Both the position numbers and the translations under genes were made by a program. Shown here one piece after another: positions 38,698 through 46,804 of a DNA stretch of 54,399 nucleotides. Location: assembly GCA_944389865.1 (NCBI GenBank), contig CALXNX010000011.1, positions 1-54,399 of the forward strand, read 5' to 3'. How positions within the stretch are numbered: position 1 is the stretch's first letter; each line of letters begins with the position of its first letter. The notes beneath the pieces were generated by a model. That model had not been told where the DNA came from and did not search any database. It saw nothing but the letters and a program-made list of their open reading frames with translations. Source of the stretch: an uncultured Succinivibrionaceae bacterium (lineage in GTDB: Bacteria > Pseudomonadota > Gammaproteobacteria > Enterobacterales > Succinivibrionaceae).

Positions 38698-38727
38698 AGT
38701 ATAGCCCAAAAGCGATAAAAATTATCG
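38698..38727 (-). promoter_or_regulatory. Candidate frd promoter with a palindromic operator
   Basis: On the minus strand a TATACT (plus-strand 38698-38703) is a good -10 box about 87 bases before frdA. A perfect 15-base inverted repeat, CGATAA-AAA-TTATCG on the plus strand (38713-38727), covers the spacer and -35 area. It does not match the FNR consensus well. No clear -35 hexamer is seen, as at activator-dependent promoters. Confidence 0.4.
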
Positions 38728-38749
38728 TGACGCAGTTTAAAAAATCAGT

Positions 38750-38779
38750 AAAAAAAACAGTGCTGCAGGGCCCTGCAGC
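38750..38779 (-). terminator. Rho-independent terminator of trpEG
   Basis: An 18-base perfect palindrome (38762-38779) is followed on the minus strand by ACTG and eight Ts (plus-strand A-run 38750-38757). It lies 17 bases after trpG and separates it from frdABCD. Confidence 0.8.
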
Positions 38780-38796
38780 AGGCTCTGCAGCCCAAA

Positions 38797-39390
38797 TTAC
38801 GCCCCCAGAAAGCCAAGGCAGCTGCGCAGGATTTGCCGACCCTGGGTAGTCAGCACCGACTCGGGGTGAAACTGCAGTCCGGCAACACGCAGCCTGGTGC
38901 TGTAAAAGGCCATGCACAGACCGTGCACTGAGGCAGCTGCAGTCAGCTGCCGGGGCAGTTTGGTCACGACTAAGGAGTGATAGCGCGCAGCCTGCACCGG
39001 GGCGGTCACATGCTCAAACAGCGGACCGCTGATGTCCTCCAGGGGCGACGATTTGCCGTGGCAGATCTCAGGGGCGTGCGCCACCGTGCCGCCTAAAGCC
39101 TGGGCAATGGCCTGATGGCCAAGGCAGATGCCCAGCTGCGGAAAGCGGCCTAAATTGTCCTGAATAATGGCCAGCAGATTGCCGGCATCGGAGGGGGTCG
39201 AGGGACCGGGTGAGAGCACCAGCGCGGTCTGACCTTTGCGGCTGAGCGCTTTTAAAGTGTCCGCGACGGTCTGTACCGGCACGTCATTTCTTAACACCGT
39301 AAGCTTACATCCGAGCACGGCAAGCTCGTCTGCTAAGTTGTAGGTAAAGGAATCGAAATTGTCGATCATCAAAATCTGTGAAATGCCCAT
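38797..39390 (-). CDS. trpG: Anthranilate synthase component II (glutamine amidotransferase)
   Basis: Supplies ammonia from glutamine to TrpE for anthranilate synthesis. The 197-residue protein is a class I glutaminase: M-I-D-N-F-D-S-F-T-Y-N-L near 8, L-S-P-G-P near 59, the nucleophile Cys in L-G-I-C-L-G-H-Q-A-I near 85, and the His-Glu pair in L-Q-F-H-P-E-S near 173. It is not fused to TrpD, unlike E. coli TrpGD. Fourteen bases separate it from trpE. Some family members also serve PabB in folate synthesis; the trp attenuator upstream supports the tryptophan role. Confidence 0.92.
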   Translation of the reverse strand: MGISQILMIDNFDSFTYNLADELAVLGCKLTVLRNDVPVQTVADTLKALSRKGQTALVLSPGPSTPSDAGNLLAIIQDNLGRFPQLGICLGHQAIAQALGGTVAHAPEICHGKSSPLEDISGPLFEHVTAPVQAARYHSLVVTKLPRQLTAAASVHGLCMAFYSTRLRVAGLQFHPESVLTTQGRQILRSCLGFLGA

Positions 39391-39404
39391 TTTTTCTGCT
39401 CCCC

Positions 39405-40955
39405 TTATTTAATTTCTGCGTCAGAAGTTTCGCCTGCGCTGCTGCGCGCAATGGCCAGCAGGACCGAGCGCGCCTTGTTTAAAGTCTCCTGCGCCTCGGA
39501 TGCCGGATCGGAGTCATAGACCACCCCGCAGCCGGCCTGCACTTTGGCAACGCCGTTTTTTACTACAGCGCTGCGTATGACGATGCAGGAATCAAAGCTG
39601 CCGTCGGCGCTTAAAATGCCGACCACGCCGCCGTAAAAGCCGCGTCTTCGGCCTTCATAGCGGTAGATGAGCTCATGGGCCTTGATCTTGGGAGCGCCGG
39701 AGAGCGTACCCATATTAGCTGCGGCGGCGTAGGCGTGCAGGGCGTCAAGATCCGGGCGCAGCTGCGCAGTGACGTCGCTGACCAAATGCATCACGCTCTG
39801 ATAGCGATCCACATGCAGCAGGTTGGAGATCTGCCGGGTGCCCGGCACTGCGATGCGGGCCAGATCATTGCGCGCTAAATCCACCAGCATTAAATGCTCT
39901 GCGATCTCTTTTCTATCGGTACGCAGCTCCAGCTCCAGGCGGGCATCAAGATCAGCATCAATGCTGCCGTCAGCCTTCAATCCGCGCGCGCGCGTGCCGG
40001 CAATGGGACTGATGGCGGCAAGACCGGTTTGGGCATCGCACTTTAGTGCAAACTCCGGACTTGCTCCAAAGAGTACAAAGCCCGGGTCTGCAAAATAAAA
40101 GGCGTAGGGCGAGGGGTTGGCGCTTTTTAAGCAGCAGTAAGCCGAATACGGATCCGGACAGGGCAGGGAGAAGGAGCGTGAGGGCACCGCCTGAAAGATA
40201 TCGCCCTGCCTGATATGCTCTTTTAAAGCCGCGACGATTTTTGCAAAAGCCGCATCGTCCAAATCAGGCGTAAAGTGCGGAGCAGGCTGCTCTTCTGGAA
40301 TATTGAGGCTGTATTCCTCCTTATCGATCAGGCTCTTGAGCCTGAGGGCTTTAAGTCCTGAAGAGGCATAGCTGTCCTCGTCCAAGGCAAAGAGATTGAT
40401 GGACAGCGTCCTGCGGATGTGATTTACCGTGACGCTTAAATCGTATAAGTACCAGCACAGATCTAAGTGCTCAGGCTCGTCGGGCAGCTTAGGAAAGCGC
40501 TCGCAGCTGCGGATGTAGTCAAAGGCAATCATCCCGGTGAACAGCAGCTGCGGAAAATCTTTAAACATTTCACGCACTGCGCGCAGCACATCCAGGGGAC
40601 TTGGATCTTTAAGGCGCTTGACCTCGTTAATCTCTCTGGTTTCAGGAAAGCTTACAGCAAAGCCCTGCCTCTCCTGCCCCTGAGATAAAAAGGGCGGCAG
40701 GGTGCAGGCAGCAAGAGGCAGGGTGCGGCACAGCTCCCGGCACACTAAAGAGCCGTTGTGATTTAACGGCATTAAATACACGGTGCGGCCCTGTGCGGCG
40801 ATTTTGAGGGCGCAGGAGATCCCGATAAAGCTCTGCTTGCCGGATTTGTCAGCTACTTCAGCTGACTCCAGGAGCATGGTATAGGGGGCGCGCACCTTAG
40901 CGTAGAGGGCATGCACCTGCGGCTGATAGCGCGCATCTAAGGTTAAAGTCCGCAT
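39405..40955 (-). CDS. trpE: Anthranilate synthase component I
   Basis: Converts chorismate to anthranilate, the first step to tryptophan. The 516-residue protein has the tryptophan feedback motif L-L-E-S at residues 28-31, Q-A-V-P-S-R-S-F near 249, the P-I-A-G-T-R-A-R-G motif near 315 and the C-terminal G-C-G-V-V-Y-D-S-D-P near 481 typical of chorismate-using enzymes. Length matches E. coli TrpE (520). Its leader holds a Trp-Trp peptide and an intrinsic terminator, so expression is controlled by transcription attenuation. Confidence 0.95.
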   Translation of the reverse strand: MRTLTLDARYQPQVHALYAKVRAPYTMLLESAEVADKSGKQSFIGISCALKIAAQGRTVYLMPLNHNGSLVCRELCRTLPLAACTLPPFLSQGQERQGFAVSFPETREINEVKRLKDPSPLDVLRAVREMFKDFPQLLFTGMIAFDYIRSCERFPKLPDEPEHLDLCWYLYDLSVTVNHIRRTLSINLFALDEDSYASSGLKALRLKSLIDKEEYSLNIPEEQPAPHFTPDLDDAAFAKIVAALKEHIRQGDIFQAVPSRSFSLPCPDPYSAYCCLKSANPSPYAFYFADPGFVLFGASPEFALKCDAQTGLAAISPIAGTRARGLKADGSIDADLDARLELELRTDRKEIAEHLMLVDLARNDLARIAVPGTRQISNLLHVDRYQSVMHLVSDVTAQLRPDLDALHAYAAAANMGTLSGAPKIKAHELIYRYEGRRRGFYGGVVGILSADGSFDSCIVIRSAVVKNGVAKVQAGCGVVYDSDPASEAQETLNKARSVLLAIARSSAGETSDAEIK

Positions 40956-41007
40956 TAAAGTCTCCTTGTTTAAAATTTAAGCTTTAAGCGGACTTTATGG
41001 ATGGCTG

Positions 41008-41033
41008 AAAAAAAAAGCCCGCTTAAAGCGGGC
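41008..41033 (-). terminator. trp attenuator terminator
   Basis: On the minus strand GCCCGC-TTTAA-GCGGGC (plus 41017-41033, with an added AT-rich pair or two) is followed by nine Ts (plus A-run 41008-41016). The left arm GCCCGCT can pair instead with AGCGGGC overlapping the trpL stop (plus 41056-41062), forming an antiterminator. It sits 53 bases before trpE. Confidence 0.85.
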
Positions 41034-41060
41034 GAACATCACAGCAGCGACAGCAGCCCG

Positions 41061-41114
41061 CTAGAAAGCGAGCTTCCACCAGCAATGGGCGCTGTACTGT
41101 GCTGTCATGTTCAT
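41061..41114 (-). CDS. trpL: trp operon leader peptide
   Basis: A 17-residue peptide, M-N-M-T-A-Q-Y-S-A-H-C-W-W-K-L-A-F, too short for most gene finders. It has two adjacent Trp codons (TGGTGG) and a TAG stop that lies inside the antiterminator arm. TTGGAG precedes the ATG by six bases. RNA coding for residues 4-10 is complementary to the segment just after the stop (both repeats of CAGC type), giving the protector 1:2 hairpin. When tryptophan is low, ribosomes stalling at the Trp codons would free the antiterminator. Confidence 0.88.
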   Translation of the reverse strand: MNMTAQYSAHCWWKLAF

Positions 41115-41285
41115 AAAATCTCCAAATATCCTTGAACTGATCCTGGACGGCGCGCCGTGTATTCCCGTGCGCCTGCAGCTGCAGATTAACCGATGCGCCG
41201 CAGCGCTGTAAAGCTCTATTTCAAGTGACGGCAAAGATGCGCAAAAAGCGGGCAGCTGTGCGCCGGTACAGTGCAGAACTAACGA

Positions 41286-41954
41286 TTATTCCTGAGATCG
41301 AGCCTGCAGCTGCGTCTGAATATTATGGTAGTAGGAAGAGGACGGATTGGTCAGAGAAATAAGGATCTGCGCAGCCTCGCGGCTGCCCAGACGCGCCGCC
41401 TGCTCCAGCATTTTTGCGCCGCTTGCCAGCGTATCTATATTTCCTGCAAAGATGCGCCCGGCGGTGGTTAAGCCCTGAGCCTCGCCCTGCAGGTTGATGA
41501 CGCGCTGCAGCCAGAAGCCGCCGTCGGCGGCATTGCCTGCGGCATAGAAATGCTGCGCAATGCGTGCAGCGCGCCCTGCGCGGGTGACCGTAGCTTTAAA
41601 GAGCTCAGGGCGGCCGTCATGCAGGGCTTTCTGGGCGCAGGCTTCAAAGAGGATGTTGGGCTCGTAAGCCTGCAGCACGTAGGGTTCGGGGAAATTGGGA
41701 TCGCGCTGCGAGGCGGTAAACTTTGCTGTCAGCTCATCGAGCTTAGAGTAATCGCCCATGATGCATTTAAGGCAGTCCTGCATAAAGGCAGTCTGCAGCG
41801 GCGATACTCCCTCAAGGCGCAGATCATAGAGCTCATCTTCACTGATCCTGCGCTCGGCGCTGTCGGTTTCCTCAATGGCGCAGCCGGCAAGTCCCAGCAG
41901 CGCTGCTACGCTCAGGCTCACAAGGCAGAGCGTCCGCCATGGATGCAGGCGCAA
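41286..41954 (-). CDS. Predicted lipoprotein of unknown function
   Basis: A 222-residue protein with a lipoprotein signal peptide: hydrophobic L-C-L-V-S-L-S-V-A-A-L-L-G and lipobox L-A-G-C with Cys at residue 25. The mature part is mostly helical, begins with an acidic stretch (E-E-T-D-S-A-E), has three further Cys (about 61, 64 and 106), and ends with a segment like a Sel1/TPR repeat (A-A-R-L-G-S-R-E-A-A-Q-I-L). I do not recognise the family. It lies six bases after bamE and in the same direction, so it may be a lipoprotein that works with outer-membrane assembly. Confidence 0.75.
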   Translation of the reverse strand: MRLHPWRTLCLVSLSVAALLGLAGCAIEETDSAERRISEDELYDLRLEGVSPLQTAFMQDCLKCIMGDYSKLDELTAKFTASQRDPNFPEPYVLQAYEPNILFEACAQKALHDGRPELFKATVTRAGRAARIAQHFYAAGNAADGGFWLQRVINLQGEAQGLTTAGRIFAGNIDTLASGAKMLEQAARLGSREAAQILISLTNPSSSYYHNIQTQLQARSQE

Positions 41955-41960
41955 GGCGGG

Positions 41961-42416
41961 TTAATCCTGCGGGGCTGCCGTTTCAGTTAAAGGTGCAGGC
42001 TGCGGGGGAGGCTCCATGGCCTGCGGGGCAGGTTCAGCGGGGGCTGCCGGGAGATCGACTTTGGTGATCTGACCACTTTGACTGTTCATAAAATCGGCCG
42101 GCTTGTCAAAGTCGCCGGAGATATCTACCAGGGTGGAGCCTGAGAACAGCACTACCAGGTTGCGGATCTGCGGATCATTCCAGCCTTCGCGCAGATAGTG
42201 CACGTAGTACCAGCGGCTGTTGTCAAATGGATCCACCAGCATCGGGGTGCCTAAAATATACTGCACCTGCGCGGCCGACATGCCGTATCTGAGCATATCA
42301 ACGCGCTCCTGCTCCACGAAATTTCCTTGGGCCAGATCGGCGCGGTAGGCGCAGCCTCCTAAGCTTAAAACGCCGGCTGCAAGCAGCGCCGCTAATGCTG
42401 TCTTCTTCAACTGCAT
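41961..42416 (-). CDS. bamE: Outer-membrane protein assembly factor BamE
   Basis: Small lipoprotein of the BAM complex that inserts beta-barrel proteins. The 151-residue product has a lipobox L-G-G-C with Cys at residue 22, then the SmpA/OmlA domain: Q-G-N-F-V near 30, M-L-R-Y-G-M-S-A-A-Q-V-Q-Y-I-L-G-T-P near 41, and R-W-Y-Y-V-H-Y near 68. The last 35 residues are a Pro/Ala-rich tail, so it is longer than E. coli BamE (113). It is divergent from grpE. Confidence 0.92.
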   Translation of the reverse strand: MQLKKTALAALLAAGVLSLGGCAYRADLAQGNFVEQERVDMLRYGMSAAQVQYILGTPMLVDPFDNSRWYYVHYLREGWNDPQIRNLVVLFSGSTLVDISGDFDKPADFMNSQSGQITKVDLPAAPAEPAPQAMEPPPQPAPLTETAAPQD

Positions 42417-42524
42417 AGTAAAAAAACCTTTCTATGTGCGTCCAACTGCGCCTATTTTAGCGCAGGGGCCGCGCTTTTTCTGCAGAAGCGGCCGGCGCGG
42501 TGATCAAAAAAAGCGCAGCCATCT

Positions 42525-42553
42525 CTTGAAAGCCTGCTTTTTGTCCCCATTTA
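42525..42553 (+). promoter_or_regulatory. Heat-shock (sigma-32) promoter of grpE-dnaK
   Basis: CTTGAAA (42525-42531), 13 bases, then CCCCATTTA (42545-42553). This is a near-perfect match to the sigma-32 consensus CTTGAAA-N13-15-CCCCATNT, about 40 bases before the grpE ATG. Confidence 0.88.
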
Positions 42554-42591
42554 TGGGGCAGTTAAGTTTCTTTTTTGCAGAGTAAGACAAG

Positions 42592-43335
42592 ATGCAGACA
42601 GAAGAGCAGAATTTGCAGGACGCTATCAACGCCCAGAACAACGCTTCCTATCAGCACAGCGACATGCCCGAAAGCGCCGATCCGGCGAAGGTTCAGGATG
42701 CTGAGGCTGAAGCGGCAGCACCTGCCGCTCCGCATGAGCAGGCCGCAGGCACTGAGGAGCAGGCTCCCGAGGTTTTAGATGCGGATGCCTTAGCCGCGGA
42801 GAATGCGGTTTTACGCGCCAAGCTCGATGAGGCCGGCCGGCAGGCTGCAGACCAGCGCGATCAGATGATGCGCGTGATGGCCGAAGCTCAGAATATCAGA
42901 AAGCGCGCCGAGGCCGATGTGGAGCGCGAGCGCAAATTTGCGGTGGAGAAATTTGTTAAGGCCATTATTCCGGTCTATGACTCCTTAGATCAGGCTCTGT
43001 CTTTATCCAACCGTGAAGATCCGGCCGCTAAGGCTACCCTGGAGGGCGTGGAGAACACCATTAAGCTGCTCTTAAAGGAGCTGGGCAATATGGGCATCGA
43101 GTGCATTAATCCGCAGGGCGCTGCCTTTGATCCCAATGTGCATCAGGCCATTTCCATGGCTCCGTCCCCGGAGGTGCCGAATAATCATGTCTTAGCGGTG
43201 ATGCAGAAGGGCTTTATCTTAAACGGCCGCGTGGTGCGTCCTGCCATGGTGATCGTCTCTAAGGGCGTGCCGGCGGAGACCAAGCCTGCAGAGGAACAGT
43301 CCGCAGGCCCGCGGGTGATAAATATTGAGGCTTAA
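42592..43335 (+). CDS. grpE: Nucleotide exchange factor GrpE
   Basis: Releases ADP from DnaK and so sets the pace of the chaperone cycle. The 247-residue protein has an acidic, Ala/Gln/Glu-rich N-terminal 70 residues, a long coiled coil (about 70-125) with R-V-M-A-E-A-Q-N-I-R-K-R-A-E, and the C-terminal beta-wing (A-F-D-P-N-V-H-Q-A-I near 180 and G-F-I-L-N-G-R-V-V-R-P-A-M-V near 205). Length exceeds E. coli GrpE (197) through the N-terminal part and a short tail. It precedes dnaK, unlike E. coli, where grpE is separate. Confidence 0.95.
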   Translation: MQTEEQNLQDAINAQNNASYQHSDMPESADPAKVQDAEAEAAAPAAPHEQAAGTEEQAPEVLDADALAAENAVLRAKLDEAGRQAADQRDQMMRVMAEAQNIRKRAEADVERERKFAVEKFVKAIIPVYDSLDQALSLSNREDPAAKATLEGVENTIKLLLKELGNMGIECINPQGAAFDPNVHQAISMAPSPEVPNNHVLAVMQKGFILNGRVVRPAMVIVSKGVPAETKPAEEQSAGPRVINIEA

Positions 43336-43337
43336 GG

Positions 43338-43367
43338 CTTGAAATAAAAAGCCCCCGGCTCCATGTA
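43338..43367 (+). promoter_or_regulatory. Candidate internal sigma-32 promoter before dnaK
   Basis: CTTGAAA (43338-43344) overlaps the end of grpE; after 14 bases comes CTCCATGTA (43359-43367), one base off the CCCCAT core. It would give dnaK-dnaJ extra transcripts 80 bases before the dnaK ATG. Confidence 0.5.
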
Positions 43368-43444
43368 GAGGTCAGAACAGGAAATTAACAGCAAAGCGGG
43401 CGCTTGTACAAGCGCTGCAGCTTCAAAGCGGAGAATAAACAAAG

Positions 43445-45385
43445 ATGGGTAAGATCATCGGTATTGACTTAGGTACTACTAATTCGTGCGTGGCCGTGAT
43501 GGACGGCGATAAGGTGCGCGTGCTGGAGAACAGCGAAGGCCGCCGCACTACTCCTTCAATTGTGGCTTATGCCGAGGACGGCGAGATCCTGGTGGGTGAG
43601 GCTGCCAAGCGTCAGGCCGTTACCAACCCGAAGAACACTTTATTTGCCATTAAGCGCTTAATCGGCCGCCGCTACGACGATGCTGAGGTGCAGCGCGACA
43701 TCTCCATCATGCCGTTCAAGATCGTCAAGGCTGACAACGGCGATGCCTGGGTGGAGGTAAAGGATAAGAAGCTGGCTCCGCCGCAGATCTCAGCTGAAGT
43801 GCTCAAGAAGATGAAGAAGACCGCTGAGGACATTTTAGGCGAGGAAGTCACTGAGGCTGTGATCACCTGCCCGGCCTACTTCAATGACAGCCAGCGTCAG
43901 GCTACTAAGGATGCCGGCCGCATTGCAGGCCTCGATGTCAAGCGCATCATCAACGAGCCTACGGCCGCCTCCATCGCCTACGGCGAGGATAAGAGCAAGG
44001 GCGAGCAGAAGATTGCCGTGTACGACCTGGGCGGCGGCACCTTCGATATATCCATCATCGATATTGATGAAGTGGACGGCGAGAAGACCTTTGAAGTGCT
44101 GGCCACCAACGGCGACACCCACTTGGGCGGCGAGGATTTTGACAACCGCGTCATCAACTATTTAGTTGAGGAGTTCAAGAGCCAGCAGGGCGTGGATCTG
44201 CGTCAGGATCAGCTGGCCCTGCAGCGTTTGAAGGAAGCTGCTGAAAAGGCCAAAATTGAGCTGTCCTCCTCCACTCAGACCGACGTCAACCTGCCGTACA
44301 TTACGGCCGACGCCACTGGTCCTAAGCACCTCAACATCAAGATCACCCGCGCCAAGCTGGAGTCTTTGGTCGAGGATCTGGTGCAGAAGACCTTAGTGCC
44401 GGTGCAGACTGCTTTAAGCGATGCCGGCATGTCGGTGTCCGATATTGATGACGTGATCTTAGTCGGCGGTCAGACCCGCATGCCTATGGTGCAGAAGCTG
44501 GTGGCTGACTTCTTCCACAAGGATCCGCGTAAGGATGTGAACCCCGATGAGGCCGTGGCTATCGGCGCTGCCATTCAGGGCGGCGTGCTGTCCGGCACCA
44601 AGAAGGACGTGCTGCTCCTTGATGTGACCCCGCTCTCCTTAGGCATTGAGACCTTAGGCGGCGTGATGACCACCTTGATTGAGAAGAACACCACCATTCC
44701 TACTAAGAAGTCGCAGGTGTTCTCTACTGCTGAGGACAATCAGCCGGCCGTGACCATTCACGTGCTGCAGGGCGAGCGCAAGCGCGCTTCTGACAACAAG
44801 TCCTTAGGTCAGTTCAACTTAGAGGGCATCTCTCCGGCTCCGCGCGGCGTGCCGCAGATTGAAGTGACCTTCGATATCGATGCCGACGGCATTATCCATG
44901 TGTCTGCTAAGGATAAGAGCACCGGCAAAGAGCAGAAGATCACCATTCAGTCCTCTTCCGGCCTGTCTGATGATGATATTCAGCGCATGGTCCGCGAGGC
45001 GCAGGAGCACTCGGCTGACGATAAGAAGTTTGAGGAGCTGGCTAATGCCCGCAACCGCGCCGATGCCACCGTGCACGCCATGAGAAAGCAGCTCAATGAT
45101 GCCGGCAGCAATGTTCCGGCCTCCGTCAAGGAGAGCGTGGAGAAGGCTATCGCTGAATTGGAGCTGGCTATCCGCGGCGACGACAAGGACAAGATTGAGG
45201 CTGCCGAGAAGAAGGTCCTGGAGACCGCTCAGGGCTTAATGCAGGCCGCTCAGGCTCAGGCCCAGGCGCAGCAGGCTCAGCAGTCCGCAGGCTCCGGCAG
45301 CAGCGCAGGTGCAGGCGAGTCCGGCCGCAGTGATGACGGCGTCGTCGATGCGGAGTTTGAGGAAGTTAAGGACGACAAGAAGTAA
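43445..45385 (+). CDS. dnaK: Chaperone protein DnaK (Hsp70)
   Basis: ATP-driven chaperone for nascent and heat-damaged proteins. The 646-residue protein starts [14 protein letters not shown], and has the phosphate-2 motif [12 protein letters not shown] near 195, the adenosine motif [11 protein letters not shown] near 338, the interdomain linker [13 protein letters not shown] near 388, and a substrate domain and helical lid. A Gln/Ala-rich stretch precedes an acidic tail ending E-E-V-K-D-D-K-K, like the E. coli tail. Very close to E. coli DnaK in length (638). Confidence 0.98.
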   Translation: MGKIIGIDLGTTNSCVAVMDGDKVRVLENSEGRRTTPSIVAYAEDGEILVGEAAKRQAVTNPKNTLFAIKRLIGRRYDDAEVQRDISIMPFKIVKADNGDAWVEVKDKKLAPPQISAEVLKKMKKTAEDILGEEVTEAVITCPAYFNDSQRQATKDAGRIAGLDVKRIINEPTAASIAYGEDKSKGEQKIAVYDLGGGTFDISIIDIDEVDGEKTFEVLATNGDTHLGGEDFDNRVINYLVEEFKSQQGVDLRQDQLALQRLKEAAEKAKIELSSSTQTDVNLPYITADATGPKHLNIKITRAKLESLVEDLVQKTLVPVQTALSDAGMSVSDIDDVILVGGQTRMPMVQKLVADFFHKDPRKDVNPDEAVAIGAAIQGGVLSGTKKDVLLLDVTPLSLGIETLGGVMTTLIEKNTTIPTKKSQVFSTAEDNQPAVTIHVLQGERKRASDNKSLGQFNLEGISPAPRGVPQIEVTFDIDADGIIHVSAKDKSTGKEQKITIQSSSGLSDDDIQRMVREAQEHSADDKKFEELANARNRADATVHAMRKQLNDAGSNVPASVKESVEKAIAELELAIRGDDKDKIEAAEKKVLETAQGLMQAAQAQAQAQQAQQSAGSGSSAGAGESGRSDDGVVDAEFEEVKDDKK

Positions 45386-45443
45386 TCGGCCTTAAAGCCT
45401 TAACCTGAGCTTTAGTAAAAACAGCTTTAATAAAAAAACGACA

Positions 45444-45467
45444 GCCGGCGGGACAGAACCCGCCGGC
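45444..45467 (+). other. GC-rich hairpin between dnaK and dnaJ
   Basis: A 9-bp stem (45444-45452 with 45459-45467) lies 58 bases after dnaK. On the plus strand it is not followed by Ts, so it may be a processing or partial-attenuation signal that lowers dnaJ relative to dnaK rather than a full terminator. On the minus strand a T-run follows it, but no minus-strand gene ends here. Confidence 0.5.
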
Positions 45468-45525
45468 TTGACGGCTAAGGGCGGGTGAACCGCCTTTGAT
45501 GTTTATTCTGATTTGAGGACTTATC

Positions 45526-46713
45526 ATGGCTGGAGCCAAAAGAGATTATTACGAGGTGCTGGGGGTGGCTAAGGATGCCGATGAGGCAGCTATCAAACGC
45601 GCCTTTAAGCGTCTTGCCATCAAATATCACCCAGATCACAATAAAGATCCTGACGCCGGGGACAAGTTCCGTGAAATTAATGAAGCCTATCAGGTGCTCT
45701 CTGATCCGCAGAAGCGCCGCGCTTACGATCAGTTCGGCTTTGACGGCCTGAACGCAGGGGCAGGCGGTGCGGGCGGCAATCCGTTTGGCGGCGGCAATCC
45801 GTTCGGCGATATTTTCGGGGACAGATTTTCCGATATTTTCGGCGATATTTTCGGCCAGCAGCAGGCTGACAGCCACAGCCGCCGTCAGGCGGTGAACCGC
45901 GGCCGCGACATGCGCGTACAGGTGGAGCTGACCTTAGAGGAAGCTGTGCGCGGCGTGGTGAAGAAGTTCAACCTGCGCTTCATGGATGTCTGCCCGGATT
46001 GCCACGGCACCGGCAGCAAAAACGGCAGGATGATTACCTGCCCGCACTGCCGCGGTACTGGTCAGCTGATGCGCCAGCAGGGAATTTTCCGCGTAGCTCA
46101 GCCCTGCCCGCACTGTCACGGCACCGGTCAGGTACCCTCAGATCCGTGCTCGACCTGCGGCGGCACCGGGCGCGTCAAGACCTCTAAGACCGTGGAGATC
46201 CATATCCCGGCCGGCGTGGACACCGGCGATCGCGTGCGCGAGTCCGGCAAGGGCGAGCCGGGCGTCAATGGCGCTCCTAACGGTGATCTGTATGTAGATG
46301 TGGAAGTAGCGCCGCATGAGATCTTTGAGCGCCGCGGCAACAACCTCTACTGCGTACTGCCCGTCAGCATCGCCACCGCAGCCTTAGGCGGGCAGGTGCA
46401 GGTGCCTACTTTAGACGGCAAGGTCAATGTGACCATTCAGCCTGAGACGCAGAGCGGCACCACTATGCGCCTTAAGGGCAAGGGCGTGCAGTCGGTGAAC
46501 TCATACAGCAAGGGAGATCTGTACTGCCGCGTAGTGGTGGAGACCCCGGTTAACCTTACTGATGAGCAGAAAGATTTGCTGCGCCGCTTTGAGGCCTCGT
46601 TAAACGGTGAAAGCTCAGACCCGGCAAGTCAGGCTAAGGCCAGGGAAGATCACCGCCCCAAGGAAGGCATCTTAAAGGGCTTTAAGCGTTTCTGGGATGA
46701 CCTGGCGCACTAA
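45526..46713 (+). CDS. dnaJ: Chaperone protein DnaJ (Hsp40)
   Basis: Co-chaperone that delivers clients to DnaK and stimulates its ATPase. The 395-residue protein has the J domain (about 5-70) with the essential H-P-D in K-Y-H-P-D-H, a Gly/Phe-rich region with a repeated F-S/G-D-I-F-G-D motif (about 75-110), four zinc-finger repeats C-P-D-C-H-G-T-G, C-P-H-C-R-G-T-G, C-P-H-C-H-G-T-G and C-S-T-C-G-G-T-G (about 160-215), and the C-terminal substrate domains. Slightly longer than E. coli DnaJ (376). Confidence 0.97.
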   Translation: MAGAKRDYYEVLGVAKDADEAAIKRAFKRLAIKYHPDHNKDPDAGDKFREINEAYQVLSDPQKRRAYDQFGFDGLNAGAGGAGGNPFGGGNPFGDIFGDRFSDIFGDIFGQQQADSHSRRQAVNRGRDMRVQVELTLEEAVRGVVKKFNLRFMDVCPDCHGTGSKNGRMITCPHCRGTGQLMRQQGIFRVAQPCPHCHGTGQVPSDPCSTCGGTGRVKTSKTVEIHIPAGVDTGDRVRESGKGEPGVNGAPNGDLYVDVEVAPHEIFERRGNNLYCVLPVSIATAALGGQVQVPTLDGKVNVTIQPETQSGTTMRLKGKGVQSVNSYSKGDLYCRVVVETPVNLTDEQKDLLRRFEASLNGESSDPASQAKAREDHRPKEGILKGFKRFWDDLAH

Positions 46714-46722
46714 AGCGCTGAA

Positions 46723-46746
46723 GCGGCCGCCCCTGCGGGCGGCTGC
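46723..46746 (+). other. Hairpin after dnaJ
   Basis: A 10-bp GC-rich stem (46723-46732 with 46737-46746, one G-T pair) lies just after the dnaJ stop. No T-run follows. It may protect the mRNA 3' end or act with the terminator at 46778-46804. Confidence 0.45.
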
Positions 46747-46777
46747 TGTGCTAAAATGGCTTTAAATTAAACACAGG

Positions 46778-46804
46778 ACGCCTTTCAGGCGTTTTTCCTT
46801 TTTT
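46778..46804 (+). terminator. Intrinsic terminator in the greA leader
   Basis: A 6-bp stem (46778-46783 with 46787-46792), a TTC loop, then TTTTCCTTTTTT. It lies only 15 bases before the greA ATG. A TAAAAT at 46752-46757 could be a -10 box for a short greA leader, so this may be both the end of the dnaK-dnaJ transcript and an attenuator of greA. Confidence 0.75.

Noticed and set aside
41550-41990. Plus-strand frame of 146 codons opposite the lipoprotein and bamE end
   Set aside because: Antisense shadow of two well-supported lipoprotein genes.
45444-45467. Full terminator between dnaK and dnaJ
   Set aside because: No T-run on the coding side; kept only as a hairpin.
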